Shown piece after piece: positions 29,923 through 41,109 of a stretch of 64,000 nt of DNA. A model generated the notes under the pieces. It made no database searches. It was not told where the DNA came from and saw only the letters and a program-made list of their open reading frames with translations. This DNA is from CAMFLJ01 sp965279255 (GTDB lineage Bacteria > Actinomycetota > Acidimicrobiia > Acidimicrobiales > Acidimicrobilacustridaceae). The number at the start of each line of letters is the position of its first letter. The stretch's first letter is position 1. A program made the translations under genes and the position numbers. The DNA lies in assembly GCA_965279255.1 (NCBI GenBank), contig OZ257146.1, forward strand, positions 744,001-808,000, in the 5' to 3' direction.

Positions 29923-31192
29923 GGGCCGCCAGCGGTTCCTCGGCGCCGTCCGCGGCCTCGATCGCCGAGCGCCGGAGCCTGAGCAGCACCACGGCCAGCA
30001 GCACGACCAGCAGCGAGTTGCGCACGACGATCGGGATGGTGGCCCACAGGGCCCCCTCGGTCTGGGCGTGGATCGAGCCGAGCACGAACGTGGTCAGCGC
30101 GGTGATCGCCAGGGACAGGCCGCCGACGACCCGGTCGCCGGCGGCGGTGGCGATGGCGGCGAACGGCAGGAACCACAGGACGTACTGCGGCGACAGGATC
30201 GGGGCGAACACGAGCATGGCGACGATGACCGCGACGGGCGCGTAGGCGTCGACGGCCCGCTCCCGGAACGCCGGCGCCGCCCGGGACGACCACAGCCAGG
30301 CCACCACCAGGACCGTCGCCACCGCCAGGCCCATCAGGACCTTGGCCCATCCCGGCACCCCGACCGCGGTGCGCCACGCCCCCTGCTCGACTCGCGACGA
30401 GGCCGGGTCGATCATGTGGATGACGATGCCCGGGAAGCTCTCGATCTGCCAGCCGTTCGCCCCTCGGAAGGTGGCCACCTGGCTGAGCCCCGACGTGCCC
30501 GCCCACGCAACCCATGCGACCAGGCCCACCAGCCCGGTGGCGGCCCAGGCGATCAGGCCCCGCCACTGGCGGCGCACGAGCATCGCCGGGGCCAGCACGA
30601 GGGGCCAGACCTTGGCGAACACGGCGAGGGCCAGCACGGCCCCGCCGGCGACCGGGTGGCGCCGCCGCCCCAGCGCCGCTCCACCGACGGCGAGCAGCAC
30701 CGCCAGCAGGTCGATGCGCACGTACGGGAACGGGAAGAAGATCATCGGGGTGCCGAGCACCAGGAAGGCGATGCCGGCCCGTCGGCCCCACGTGCGCCAC
30801 AGCACCGTGGTGATGAGCAGCTCGATGACCAGCTGCGAGGTGGCGAGCACGGCGATGTTGGCCCACAGCGACGGGCGGTGCACGAGCCAGGCCAGGGCGA
30901 GGGTCAGGGGCGGGTACTCGACGGGGAAGTCGCGGTAGGGGGTGCCGCCGTTGAAGTACTCGGCGTAGCGCCGGGCGTCGCCCCCCAGCACCGAGTGCTC
31001 GTCGGCCACGCCCGTGCTGAGCAGCACGGCGATGGCGGCGACCCGTGCGGCGACGAGCACGGCCACCAGGGCCCACGGGGCCCAGGCCGGCCACCGCGAG
31101 TGGGCGTCGCCGGCGAGGTTGGTCGCGGCGTCTGGGGAGGAGGCCTCCCCGGGTGCGGAGGCGGCGGGCGCGTCGACCATCGGGGCCGACAC
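29900..31192 (-). CDS. GT87-type (DUF2029) polyprenyl-phosphate mannosyltransferase-like membrane protein
   Basis: 430 aa, about 10-11 transmembrane helices. DARRYAEYFNGGTPYRDFPVEYPPLTLAL carries the acidic residue and YPP segment characteristic of GT87 proteins such as PimE-like alpha-mannosyltransferases, and ILSPQYVLWFLPFAAIA is the usual late motif (SPQYxxW). Sugar donor is presumed to be polyprenyl-phosphate linked. GTG at 31192 is 6 bp after the treY stop, so it belongs to that operon; ATG at 31180 is an alternative. Its 3' end overlaps corA. Confidence 0.75.
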   Translation of the reverse strand: MSAPMVDAPAASAPGEASSPDAATNLAGDAHSRWPAWAPWALVAVLVAARVAAIAVLLSTGVADEHSVLGGDARRYAEYFNGGTPYRDFPVEYPPLTLALAWLVHRPSLWANIAVLATSQLVIELLITTVLWRTWGRRAGIAFLVLGTPMIFFPFPYVRIDLLAVLLAVGGAALGRRRHPVAGGAVLALAVFAKVWPLVLAPAMLVRRQWRGLIAWAATGLVGLVAWVAWAGTSGLSQVATFRGANGWQIESFPGIVIHMIDPASSRVEQGAWRTAVGVPGWAKVLMGLAVATVLVVAWLWSSRAAPAFRERAVDAYAPVAVIVAMLVFAPILSPQYVLWFLPFAAIATAAGDRVVGGLSLAITALTTFVLGSIHAQTEGALWATIPIVVRNSLLVVLLAVVLLRLRRSAIEAADGAEEPLAAPTASSSA

Positions 31193-31198
31193 TAGAGG

Positions 31199-33718
31199 TC
31201 AGACCCTCGCCAGCACCGCCACCGGGAGCCCGGTCAGGAGATCGGCGAGGTCGGTCGTCCCACCCTGGTGGTGGGCGCCGGTGAGCACGTCCTGCCAGGG
31301 GCCCGATGGCAGCACCACCTGGCCCGGCGTCGCGCTCCGGCCCGGGCGGACGGAGGCCACGACGGCGATCCGGTCGCCGCGGGTGAAGGCCAGCACGCCG
31401 GATCGGGCGGGACCCGCGACCGGCAGCGGCGCATGGGGGGCGGTGAAGGCCACCGGGTGGCGCGCCCTCAGCCGGAGCAACCGGTGCCAGAGCGTCACCT
31501 TCGCCAGGCCGTCGTCGGCGGGGTCGGCGGCGGTGCGGGACCAGAGCGCGGCGAGGTCGAGCCCCGGGTCGGCCGCCTGTTCGAGCAGCTCGGCGAGTCG
31601 GGCAGAATCGATCGGGCGCCGGTTGTCGGGGTCGACCAACGCGAGGTTCCAGGCCTCGTCGCCCTGGTAGAGATCAGGGCTGCCGGCGGCGGTGCAGGCG
31701 AGGGTCACCAGGGCCAGCGCCGCCGCCCGCCCCTCGGGGAGGAGGATGGCGACGAACGCCTCGACCGCGCCGATGCAGGCAGGGTCGGCCATCACCCCGC
31801 GGACGAACTGCTCCACCGCGACCTCGTAGACGGGATCGGGATCGGTCCACGAGGTGCGGTCCTTCGCCTCGCGCGCGGCCTTGATGGCGAAGGCGGCCAG
31901 CCGATCGGCATCGATCGGCCAGGCCCCGACGAGGGAGGTCCACAGCAGCCACTCGGCGGCCGGACCGGGCCCTGCCGGCGAGCGGTGCCGGTCGGCGAGC
32001 ACGCGCCAGGTGGCGAACGCCTCGACGGCCCGCTCGGGGTCGGCGGCCAGGCGCGACAGGCGGGCGCGCACGTCGCCGCTGCGCTTGGTGTCGTGGGTGC
32101 TCAGGGGAACGAAGGTGCCTGGCCAGCTCACCGACAGGGCGGTGAACGCGTCGTGCACCTCGTCGAGCGTCACCTCGGCCCGCCCCGGATCGCCACCCAC
32201 CTCGGTCAGTGATGGGAGCGACACCTCGCGGTAGAACGCGGTGTCCTCGACCGCCTTCGCCGCCAGGGGAGCGGTGAGCTGGCCGAACCGGGTCGCTGCC
32301 TCGTCGGCCGCCGGCCCCTCGCCCCGCTCGCGGCGCAGGAGGGCCACGACGGCGTCGAGCACGTCGGCGGCGACTAGGCCTTCCCGCCGGACCTCGGCCG
32401 CCGCCCGGTCGAGCACGGCCCGGTCGGGGCCGGACAACCCGGCCCGGCCGGGTCGGGGGTAGGTGCGGTAGACGCCGAGGTGGCAGGCCAGCTCGGCCAC
32501 CACCAGGTGCACCGCCTCGATGGGCGGGCCCGTGCCGTCGTCGTCGGCGAGGGCGGTCGCCACGGCACGCGCCGACCGGGCGACCTCGGGGGCGAGGAGC
32601 CGTTCGGCCACCAGGCGCTTGCACTCGAGCTCCATCCCGGGCCACGACTGCGTCTGCCCGGTCGCCCGGTGGGACAGCCGGGCCAGCTCCGGCGCGCCCA
32701 CCGGATCGGTGACGGCCTCGTCGAGGCGGGCCAGGGCCTCGTAGCCGGTGGTGCCGTCGACCGGCCAGGAGGAGGGCATCTGCTCGTCGGCGGCGAGGAT
32801 CTTCTCCACCACCAGCAGCCGGTCGGGGCCGACCAGGGCGCGGAGTCGCTCGAGGTAGCCGAGGGGGTCGACCAGGCCGTCGACGTGGTCGACGCGGACT
32901 CCCCTGACCACATGGGCGCCGAGGTCGTCGGCCAGCCAGTGGCGCAGCAGCGCGTGGACGTCGTCGAAGACCTCCGGGCGCTCGACGCGGACCGCGGCCA
33001 GGTCGGTGACGTCGAAGAAGCGCCGCCAGTTGAGGAGGCGGCCGGCCTCGCGCCAGTGCACGGGCCGCCAGTGCTGGGCGGCCAGGAACCGGCCCAGCAG
33101 CTCGGGCGAGCGGTTGACGCCCTCGAGTACGCCGTCGACGCGCTCGGTGCAGTCGCCGGGGCCCAGGTCGATCAGGGTGAGCGACTCCTCCGATGCCGGC
33201 CACCGATCGCCGTGGTGGCACACGACGAGGTCGAGGGGATCGGTGCCCCGCTCGACGCGGAGGTCACCGTCGGCCAGCGCCTCATCGAGCGGTGCACCGA
33301 GGAACGGCAGCACGACCTTTCCGGTGGACTCGGGGTCGGGTGGCTCCCAGTCGATGTCGAAGTGGTCGGCGAACGGGCTGGACCTGCCGTGGCGGAGCAC
33401 GTCCTGCCACCAACGGTTGGAGGGGTCGCGGATGCCCATGTGGTTCGGCACCAGGTCCACGACGTGACCCATGCCGGAAGCCTCGAGGGTCGTCCACAGC
33501 CGCCGCAACGCCCGCTCCCCACCGAGCTCCGCCCGCACCCGCTCCGGGTCGGTGACGTCGTAGCCGTGGGTGCTGCCGGGCGTGGCCTCGGCCAGCGGGG
33601 AGGTGTAGAGGTGGCTGACCCCGAGCCGGGCGAGGTACGGCACCAGCGCCGCCGCCCGGTCGAGGTCGAAGTCGGGCGTCAGCTGGATCCGGTAGGTCGC
33701 TCGCACGTCGATGTCCAT
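31199..33718 (-). CDS. treY: Maltooligosyl trehalose synthase
   Basis: 839 aa, GH13_26. TreY turns the reducing-end alpha-1,4 bond of malto-oligosaccharides into the alpha,alpha-1,1 bond. Seen: ATYRIQLTPDFDLDRAAALVPYLARLG at the N-terminus, VVDLVPNHMGI, GVRVDHVDGLVDP (nucleophile D), LLVVEKILA (acid E), and STHDTKRSGDVRAR (third acid). Length exceeds many homologues (about 770), mostly through inserts in the C-terminal half. It follows glgX by 21 bp. The partner treZ, which releases trehalose, is not in the window. Confidence 0.93.
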   Translation of the reverse strand: MDIDVRATYRIQLTPDFDLDRAAALVPYLARLGVSHLYTSPLAEATPGSTHGYDVTDPERVRAELGGERALRRLWTTLEASGMGHVVDLVPNHMGIRDPSNRWWQDVLRHGRSSPFADHFDIDWEPPDPESTGKVVLPFLGAPLDEALADGDLRVERGTDPLDLVVCHHGDRWPASEESLTLIDLGPGDCTERVDGVLEGVNRSPELLGRFLAAQHWRPVHWREAGRLLNWRRFFDVTDLAAVRVERPEVFDDVHALLRHWLADDLGAHVVRGVRVDHVDGLVDPLGYLERLRALVGPDRLLVVEKILAADEQMPSSWPVDGTTGYEALARLDEAVTDPVGAPELARLSHRATGQTQSWPGMELECKRLVAERLLAPEVARSARAVATALADDDGTGPPIEAVHLVVAELACHLGVYRTYPRPGRAGLSGPDRAVLDRAAAEVRREGLVAADVLDAVVALLRRERGEGPAADEAATRFGQLTAPLAAKAVEDTAFYREVSLPSLTEVGGDPGRAEVTLDEVHDAFTALSVSWPGTFVPLSTHDTKRSGDVRARLSRLAADPERAVEAFATWRVLADRHRSPAGPGPAAEWLLWTSLVGAWPIDADRLAAFAIKAAREAKDRTSWTDPDPVYEVAVEQFVRGVMADPACIGAVEAFVAILLPEGRAAALALVTLACTAAGSPDLYQGDEAWNLALVDPDNRRPIDSARLAELLEQAADPGLDLAALWSRTAADPADDGLAKVTLWHRLLRLRARHPVAFTAPHAPLPVAGPARSGVLAFTRGDRIAVVASVRPGRSATPGQVVLPSGPWQDVLTGAHHQGGTTDLADLLTGLPVAVLARV

Positions 33719-33739
33719 GCTCGGGACCTACCCGGTACC

Positions 33740-35866
<2,127 letters not shown>

Positions 35867-35895
35867 CCGGGGCAGCCTACGGGTGGTGGCGGGGT

Positions 35896-38547
35896 TCACC
35901 GGCCGGCCCGGAGCTCCACGGCGAGCGCCTCGGCCTCCCGGGCGCGCAGGGCGACGTTGACCTCGAGCCGCTCGAGGTGCTGGGCGAGGATCTTGTCGCC
36001 CTGGGGCACCTCGTGGTCCTCGAAGAAGACGAACACCTCCGGCGCAACCGATGGTGACGACAGCGACCGGACCCCCTCGAGCAGCCGGGCGATGGAGTTC
36101 GACGGGAACCGGGTGTTGACCGTGTCCCACTCGTCGGTCACGAAGAACCAGGCCAGCCCGCCGTGGTCGCGGTTGGTGAGCGCCCGGCGCAGCAGCAGCG
36201 GGGCGTTCTGGGTGCGCACCTCGTCGGTGATGCTCATGGCCAGCAGGCGCCGCATCAGGTCGGGGTCGGGGAAGTCGGCCAGCGCGCCGAGGTAGCGCTG
36301 CTCCTCCTGTGGGGTGGTGGCCGCCTTCATGCGGGCGACGAAGTCGTCGAAGTCGGCCTCGGTGCCCCAGGCCGCGACCACGTTGACCGACGCGGCGACC
36401 AGCGCGGGGTCGGGGCCGAGCGACTCGGCGTCGAGCAGCACCCGCGCCCGGGCGTGCACGTCGGCGTCGTGGCCGAGCGTGCCCAGGGCCTCGAACAGCA
36501 CGCCTCGCAGCGCCCGTTCGCGGTCGGAGTCCTCGGGCCGGGGGGTGTCGCCGAGGCGGTCGAGAGCGGGGCGCAGCAGGTCGCGGACCCGCCCCCGCAG
36601 GGCCTCCCTGGCCTCTCCGTCGACGATGCGGTCGAGGGCGTTCAGGCCCCCGATGATGCGCTGCCAGACCGAGAGGTCGGTCTCGGCCCCGAAGGCCTCG
36701 GCCAGCACGAGGAAGTCGTGGGCGCTCTTGTCGCCCGCCAGCACGCCGGCCCAGACGTCGTCGACCAGGCCGTAGCGCTCGATGGGGGAGAGGTCGCTCT
36801 GGGCGTGGGCGACCAGGGCGGCGAGCAGCCCCGGGGCATAGCGCACCCGGTAGAAGCCGGTGCCCTCGGTGTTGACCAGGAGCCACTCGACGGGCTCGAC
36901 GAGGTCGAGGTCGAGGGTGGGCTGGTCGAGCAGGACCTTCTCGAAGGTCACGAGGTCGCCGACGGTGGAGCGCTGGCTGAAGATCAGCGGCACCGCCCAC
37001 CGCGGGGTGTCGGGTGCCTCGGTGTCGTCGTCGACCGGGTCGCCCTCGCCGAGGTCACCCGCGTAGGCGAACGGCTCCTGGGTGAGGCGCAGGGTGCGGC
37101 CGTCGTTGACCAGGTCGACGTCGATGATCGGGAAGCCGCCCTGCAGGATCCAGGAGTCCATGATGCGGCGCACGGGCTCGCCGGTGGCGTCCTCGATGGC
37201 GTCCCAGAGGTCGGTCGTCTCGGTGTTGCCGTAGGCGTTGGCCGACAGGTACGCCCGGATGCCGTCGCGGAACTCGTCCTCGCCGAGGAACTGCTCGAGC
37301 ATCCGCACCACCGCGGCGCCCTTCTCGTAGGTGAGGATGTCGAACATCCCCTCGGCGTCGGCCGGGGAGACCACCGGGTACTCGATGGGCCGGGTGCTGC
37401 TGAGGGCGTCGGTGTCGAACGCTGCGGTGCGGGCCAGCCCGAAGGTGACCCACCGCTCCCACTCCGGCCGGAAGGCGTCGGTGGCGTGCATCTCCATGAA
37501 CGTGGCGAAGGCCTCGTTGAGCCAGATCCCGTTCCACCACTTCATGGTGACGAGGTCGCCGAACCACATGTGGGCGAGCTCGTGGTTGATGACGTCGGTG
37601 ACGTTCAGGAGCTCGGCCTGGGTGGTGGTCGTGGGGTCGACCAGCAGCAGGATCTCGCGGAACGTCACGCAGCCGAGGTTCTCCATGGCCCCGAACGCGA
37701 AGTCGGGGACGGCCACCAGGTCGAGCTTGTCGCCGGGGTAGGCGATGCCGTAGTAGTCGGCGAAGTGGCGCAGGCAGAAGGCGCCGACCTCGAGGGCGTA
37801 GTCGGTGAGGTGGCCCTTGCCCTTCGGGTACACGACCCGCAGCGGGGTGCCGTCGACGTCGACCGGGTCGGTGGCCTCGAGCGGGCCCACGATGAACGCC
37901 ACCAGGTAGGTGGACATGACCATGGTCTCGGCGAAGCGGACCTCGTCGCGGCCCGGGTGGGTGGCGCTCGGCGTGCGCGACACCTCGGCGGCGTTGGACA
38001 CGGCGAACAGGTCGGCGTCGACCACGAGGGTGACTACGAACGCGGCCTTGTGGGCGGGCTCGTCCCAGCAGGGGAAGGCCCGGCGGGCGTCGGTGGCCTC
38101 GAACTGGGTGGTGGCGATGACCTGCTCCACGCCGTCGGCGTCGGTGAAGGTCGAGCGGTAGAAGCCACGGAGCTTGTCGTTGAGCACGCCCCGGAAGGTG
38201 GTGTGGAGCGTGGCCCGGCCGGCCGGCACGGGCTCGGCGAAGGTGAACTTGACCCGCTCGGTCTCCTCGTCGAGCTCGATCCTCGAGGCGTCGATGCGGC
38301 CCCCGGCGGGGGTGGTGGCCCACGCGGTGTCGATCTCGAGCTCCAGGGCGTTGCAGCTCACCGTGGCGGTGGCCGCGGCGACCTCGAGGTCGGTCGCGCA
38401 GGTGCCGGTGAAGGTGGCGGCGGCCAGGTCGGGGACCAGCGTCAGGTCGTACCGCACCGGCGAGACCCCTCCGGGGAGCCGGTAGGGGTCGACCACCGCG
38501 GGGTCGGCGAAGGCGGGCTCGGGCTGGATCGGTTCACGCTCGGACAC
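35896..38547 (-). CDS. pepN: Aminopeptidase N, M1 family
   Basis: 883 aa. A zinc aminopeptidase with the N-terminal beta domain (VSPVRYDLTLVPDLAAATFTGT), the substrate motif GAMEN (FAFGAMENLGC), and the zinc site HELAH at 322-326 with the third ligand E345 in WLNEAFATF. The C-terminal ERAP1-like helical domain fills the second half. Complete and of normal length. GTG start, with TACGCT 6 bp upstream. Its start lies 24 bp from that of the divergent PfkB gene and its stop is 29 bp from the glgX ATG, so it probably leads the glgX-treY-GT87 operon. Confidence 0.93.
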   Translation of the reverse strand: MSEREPIQPEPAFADPAVVDPYRLPGGVSPVRYDLTLVPDLAAATFTGTCATDLEVAAATATVSCNALELEIDTAWATTPAGGRIDASRIELDEETERVKFTFAEPVPAGRATLHTTFRGVLNDKLRGFYRSTFTDADGVEQVIATTQFEATDARRAFPCWDEPAHKAAFVVTLVVDADLFAVSNAAEVSRTPSATHPGRDEVRFAETMVMSTYLVAFIVGPLEATDPVDVDGTPLRVVYPKGKGHLTDYALEVGAFCLRHFADYYGIAYPGDKLDLVAVPDFAFGAMENLGCVTFREILLLVDPTTTTQAELLNVTDVINHELAHMWFGDLVTMKWWNGIWLNEAFATFMEMHATDAFRPEWERWVTFGLARTAAFDTDALSSTRPIEYPVVSPADAEGMFDILTYEKGAAVVRMLEQFLGEDEFRDGIRAYLSANAYGNTETTDLWDAIEDATGEPVRRIMDSWILQGGFPIIDVDLVNDGRTLRLTQEPFAYAGDLGEGDPVDDDTEAPDTPRWAVPLIFSQRSTVGDLVTFEKVLLDQPTLDLDLVEPVEWLLVNTEGTGFYRVRYAPGLLAALVAHAQSDLSPIERYGLVDDVWAGVLAGDKSAHDFLVLAEAFGAETDLSVWQRIIGGLNALDRIVDGEAREALRGRVRDLLRPALDRLGDTPRPEDSDRERALRGVLFEALGTLGHDADVHARARVLLDAESLGPDPALVAASVNVVAAWGTEADFDDFVARMKAATTPQEEQRYLGALADFPDPDLMRRLLAMSITDEVRTQNAPLLLRRALTNRDHGGLAWFFVTDEWDTVNTRFPSNSIARLLEGVRSLSSPSVAPEVFVFFEDHEVPQGDKILAQHLERLEVNVALRAREAEALAVELRAGR

Positions 38548-38553
38548 CGAGCC

Positions 38554-38563
38554 AGCGTAGGGT
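38554..38563. promoter_or_regulatory. Overlapping divergent -10 elements, pepN and PfkB gene
   Basis: Minus-strand TACGCT (38559-38554) ends 6 bp before the pepN GTG; plus-strand TAGGGT (38558-38563) ends 8 bp before the kinase ATG. The two hexamers share two base pairs, so the promoters should interfere with each other. Confidence 0.55.
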
Positions 38564-38571
38564 CGCTGCCG

Positions 38572-39588
38572 ATGAGTGCGCTCCGACCACCGGGGGGACG
38601 GACCGTCGACGTGGCCTGCATCGGCAACGCCATCGTCGACGTCCTCGCCCACACCGACGACTCCTTCCTCGACCGGCACGGCATGGTGAAGGGCTCGATG
38701 CAGCTGATCGACACCGAGGCCGCCACGCGGATCTACGCCGACATGCCCCCGGCGGTCGAGATCTCCGGCGGCTCGGCGGGCAACACCGCGGCCGGCGTGG
38801 CCGCCTACGGGGCCTCCGCCGCGTTCGTGGGCAAGGTCGCCGACGACACCCTCGGAACGGTGTTCGGTCACGACATCCGCGCCGCGGGCGTGGAGTTCAC
38901 CTCGGCACCGGCCGCCGGTCCCGAGGCCGAGCGGGGCACCGCCCGCTGCCTGATCCTGGTGAGCCCCGACGCCCAGCGCACCATGAACACCTACCTCGGC
39001 GTGGCGGCCCTGCTCGAGCCCGACGACGTCGAGGTCGAGCTGATCGCCCGCTCGGCAGTCGTGTACTGCGAGGGCTACCTCTGGGACGAGCCCGTCGCCA
39101 AGGCCGCCCTGCGCAAGGCCATGGACACCGCCCACGACCTCGGCACGCCGGTCTCGTTCACGCTGTCCGACGGGTTCTGCGTCGACCGCCACCGGGCCGA
39201 GTTCCTCGACCTGGTCCAGCACCGCATCGACATCCTCTTCGCCAACGAGGACGAGATCTGCTCGCTCTACGAGGTCGACGACTTCGAGGAGGCGGCCCGC
39301 CGGGTGCAGGGCCACTGTGCCCTCGCCTGCCTGACCCGCTCGGAGAAGGGTTCGGTCATCCTCACCGCCGAGGGCGAGCGCATCGACGTGCCGGCCGCAC
39401 CGACCCAGGTCGTCGACACCACCGGCGCCGGCGACCTCTACGCCGCCGGCTTCCTCGCCGGATGGGCCCGGGGCGCCGACCTCGAGACCGCCGGCAGGAT
39501 GGCCGCCGTGGCCGCCGCCGAGGTGATCTCCCACCTCGGCGCCCGTCCCCAGGCCGACCTGGCCGAGCTCCTGGAGGTCCAGTCGTGA
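38572..39588 (+). CDS. PfkB family sugar/adenosine kinase
   Basis: 338 aa. VDVACIGNAIVDVLA at the start, EISGGSAGNTAAGVAAYGASAAFVGKVADD (first PfkB motif region), and VDTTGAGDLYAAGFLAGW with the catalytic base D288. The sequence resembles the adenosine-kinase-like group (ISGGSAGNTA, TMNTYLGVAA) rather than fructokinase; substrate is not certain. The ATG at 38572 fits the leaderless spacing. The TGA overlaps the GTG of the dienoyl-CoA isomerase gene. Confidence 0.85.
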   Translation: MSALRPPGGRTVDVACIGNAIVDVLAHTDDSFLDRHGMVKGSMQLIDTEAATRIYADMPPAVEISGGSAGNTAAGVAAYGASAAFVGKVADDTLGTVFGHDIRAAGVEFTSAPAAGPEAERGTARCLILVSPDAQRTMNTYLGVAALLEPDDVEVELIARSAVVYCEGYLWDEPVAKAALRKAMDTAHDLGTPVSFTLSDGFCVDRHRAEFLDLVQHRIDILFANEDEICSLYEVDDFEEAARRVQGHCALACLTRSEKGSVILTAEGERIDVPAAPTQVVDTTGAGDLYAAGFLAGWARGADLETAGRMAAVAAAEVISHLGARPQADLAELLEVQS

Positions 39589-40430
39589 GCTGGAGCTGCT
39601 TCGACGTCGAGGTCGCCGACCAGGTCGCCCACGTGCGCCTGTCGCGGCCCGACGAGCTCAACACCATGGTGAGGGCGTTCTGGAACGACCTGCCCCGCAT
39701 CGTCCGTGAGCTCGACGCCGGCGGCGACGTGCGGGCGATGGTGCTGTCGTCCACCGGGCGCCACTTCTGCGCCGGCATGGACCTCGGGGTGTTCGGCTCC
39801 AACGACAACGGGCTCGGTGCCGGCGACGGCGGCGAGACCGGTCGGGTGCGGGCCCAGCTGCGCCAGACGGCGCTGATGCTCCAGGACAGCTTCACGTCGT
39901 TCGAGAAGGCCCGGTTCCCCGTGCTCGCCGCCATCCAGGGCGGGTGCATCGGCGGCGGGGTCGACATGGTCTGCGCCGCCGACATGCGCTACGCCACCGC
40001 CGACGCCTTCTTCGTGATCCAGGAGATCAACATCGGCATGACCGCCGACGTCGGCACCCTGCAGCGCCTCCCGAAGCTCATCCCCGACGGGGTGGCGCGC
40101 GAGCTCGCCTACACCGGCCGCCGCCTCCCCGCGGAGCGGGCGGTCGAGCTGGGCCTGGTCAACGAGGTCTTCGCCACCCACGACGAGATGATCGAGAGCG
40201 TGCTCGCCACCGCCCGCGAGATCGCCTCCAAGAGCCCGCTCGCCGTGTGGGGCTCCAAGGAGATGCTGCTCTACGCCCGTGACCACACGGTGGCCGACGC
40301 GCTCGACCACATCGCCACGTGGCAGACCGGCATGTTCCAGCCGGGCGACATGCTGGAGGCGTTCACCGCCAAGGGCGAGGGCCGCGACGCGCAGTTCCCC
40401 GACCTGCTCCCCGCCCCCGACGAGTTCTGA
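39585..40430 (+). CDS. Delta3,5-Delta2,4-dienoyl-CoA isomerase type crotonase
   Basis: 281 aa. Crotonase fold with the oxyanion segments HFCAGMDLGVF and GGCIGGGVDM. Acidic residues D127 (GGGVD), E147 (VIQEINIG) and D155 (TADVGT) sit at the same spacing (20 and 28) as the catalytic acids of eukaryotic ECH1, and TADVGTLQRLPKLIPDG matches that enzyme closely. It should isomerise 3,5-dienoyl-CoA in the breakdown of odd-position unsaturated fatty acids. GTG overlaps the kinase TGA; GGAGG is 7 bp upstream. Its metabolic partner, a DECR-type SDR, is 18 kb away at 58906-59793. Confidence 0.82.
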   Translation: MSWSCFDVEVADQVAHVRLSRPDELNTMVRAFWNDLPRIVRELDAGGDVRAMVLSSTGRHFCAGMDLGVFGSNDNGLGAGDGGETGRVRAQLRQTALMLQDSFTSFEKARFPVLAAIQGGCIGGGVDMVCAADMRYATADAFFVIQEINIGMTADVGTLQRLPKLIPDGVARELAYTGRRLPAERAVELGLVNEVFATHDEMIESVLATAREIASKSPLAVWGSKEMLLYARDHTVADALDHIATWQTGMFQPGDMLEAFTAKGEGRDAQFPDLLPAPDEF

Positions 40431-40457
40431 CCCACCCGGCCTGGATGCTGGCTGGGG

Positions 40458-41066
40458 TCAGCGGTCGTCGGGGTCCTCGAGCGGCGGCAGGAAGTCCCAC
40501 TTGAGGTCGCCCACGCGCACGAGCACCGAGGAGATCCAGCCACCCATGGCGCTGAGGTGCTCGTCGAGCTGGGTGCCGTCGGCGAGGGTGGCCTCGTCGA
40601 CCTCGTAGGTGCCCTCGTAGCTGACCTCGATGGCGTACTCGGGGTCGGACAGGTCGCCCGGGTAGGCGGCCTCGACGGTCGGGCCGGAGCGCTCGAGGCG
40701 GTCCGAGCCGATGGCCGGGCTCATCTCGGGCAGGGTGGCGAGCAGGGCCGCCGGATCGGGGGTGACGGCGAGGCGCTGCACCCGCAGGACGATCTCGATG
40801 TCGATGCGCGGCGGCTCGTCGAGCGGCTCGCCGATGTACCAGGACCGGTAGGCGGTCTGCGCCCACGTCGGCCAAGTCAGGGTGATGTCGGCCTGCACGC
40901 GCGGCGGGAGGCCCTCGCCGGGGAGGCCGTAGCTCGTCTCCCAGGTCATGTCGCCGAGCAGCACGTCGGTGTGGAAGCGCTCCTCGAAGGCCTGGCGCTC
41001 GAGCAGGGCACCCTCGAAGGCGTCGCGCAACGCTCCGATGGCATCGGTGAAGACGTGGTCGAGCAC
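40458..41066 (-). CDS. Hypothetical protein (202 aa)
   Basis: Soluble, 202 aa, family not recognised. An N-terminal helix DAIGALRDAFEGALLERQAFEERFHTDV is followed by a beta-rich part with RVQADITLTWPTWAQTAYRSWY, PPRIDIEIVLRVQRLAV, and YAIEVSYEGTYEVDEATLADG. No signal peptide or helix for the membrane. The GTG is 7 bp from TAGGGT, and the reading frame has the codon pattern of its neighbours, so I take it as real. It is tail-to-tail with the isomerase gene (27 bp). Confidence 0.65.
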   Translation of the reverse strand: MLDHVFTDAIGALRDAFEGALLERQAFEERFHTDVLLGDMTWETSYGLPGEGLPPRVQADITLTWPTWAQTAYRSWYIGEPLDEPPRIDIEIVLRVQRLAVTPDPAALLATLPEMSPAIGSDRLERSGPTVEAAYPGDLSDPEYAIEVSYEGTYEVDEATLADGTQLDEHLSAMGGWISSVLVRVGDLKWDFLPPLEDPDDR

Positions 41067-41073
41067 GGCGGCG

Positions 41074-41079
41074 ACCCTA
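41074..41079 (-). promoter_or_regulatory. Predicted -10 element, 202-aa hypothetical gene
   Basis: TAGGGT on the minus strand, 7 bp before the GTG at 41066. Confidence 0.55.
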
Positions 41080-41109
41080 CCGGGCCGGGAACGCCACCGG
41101 TGAAGCGGC

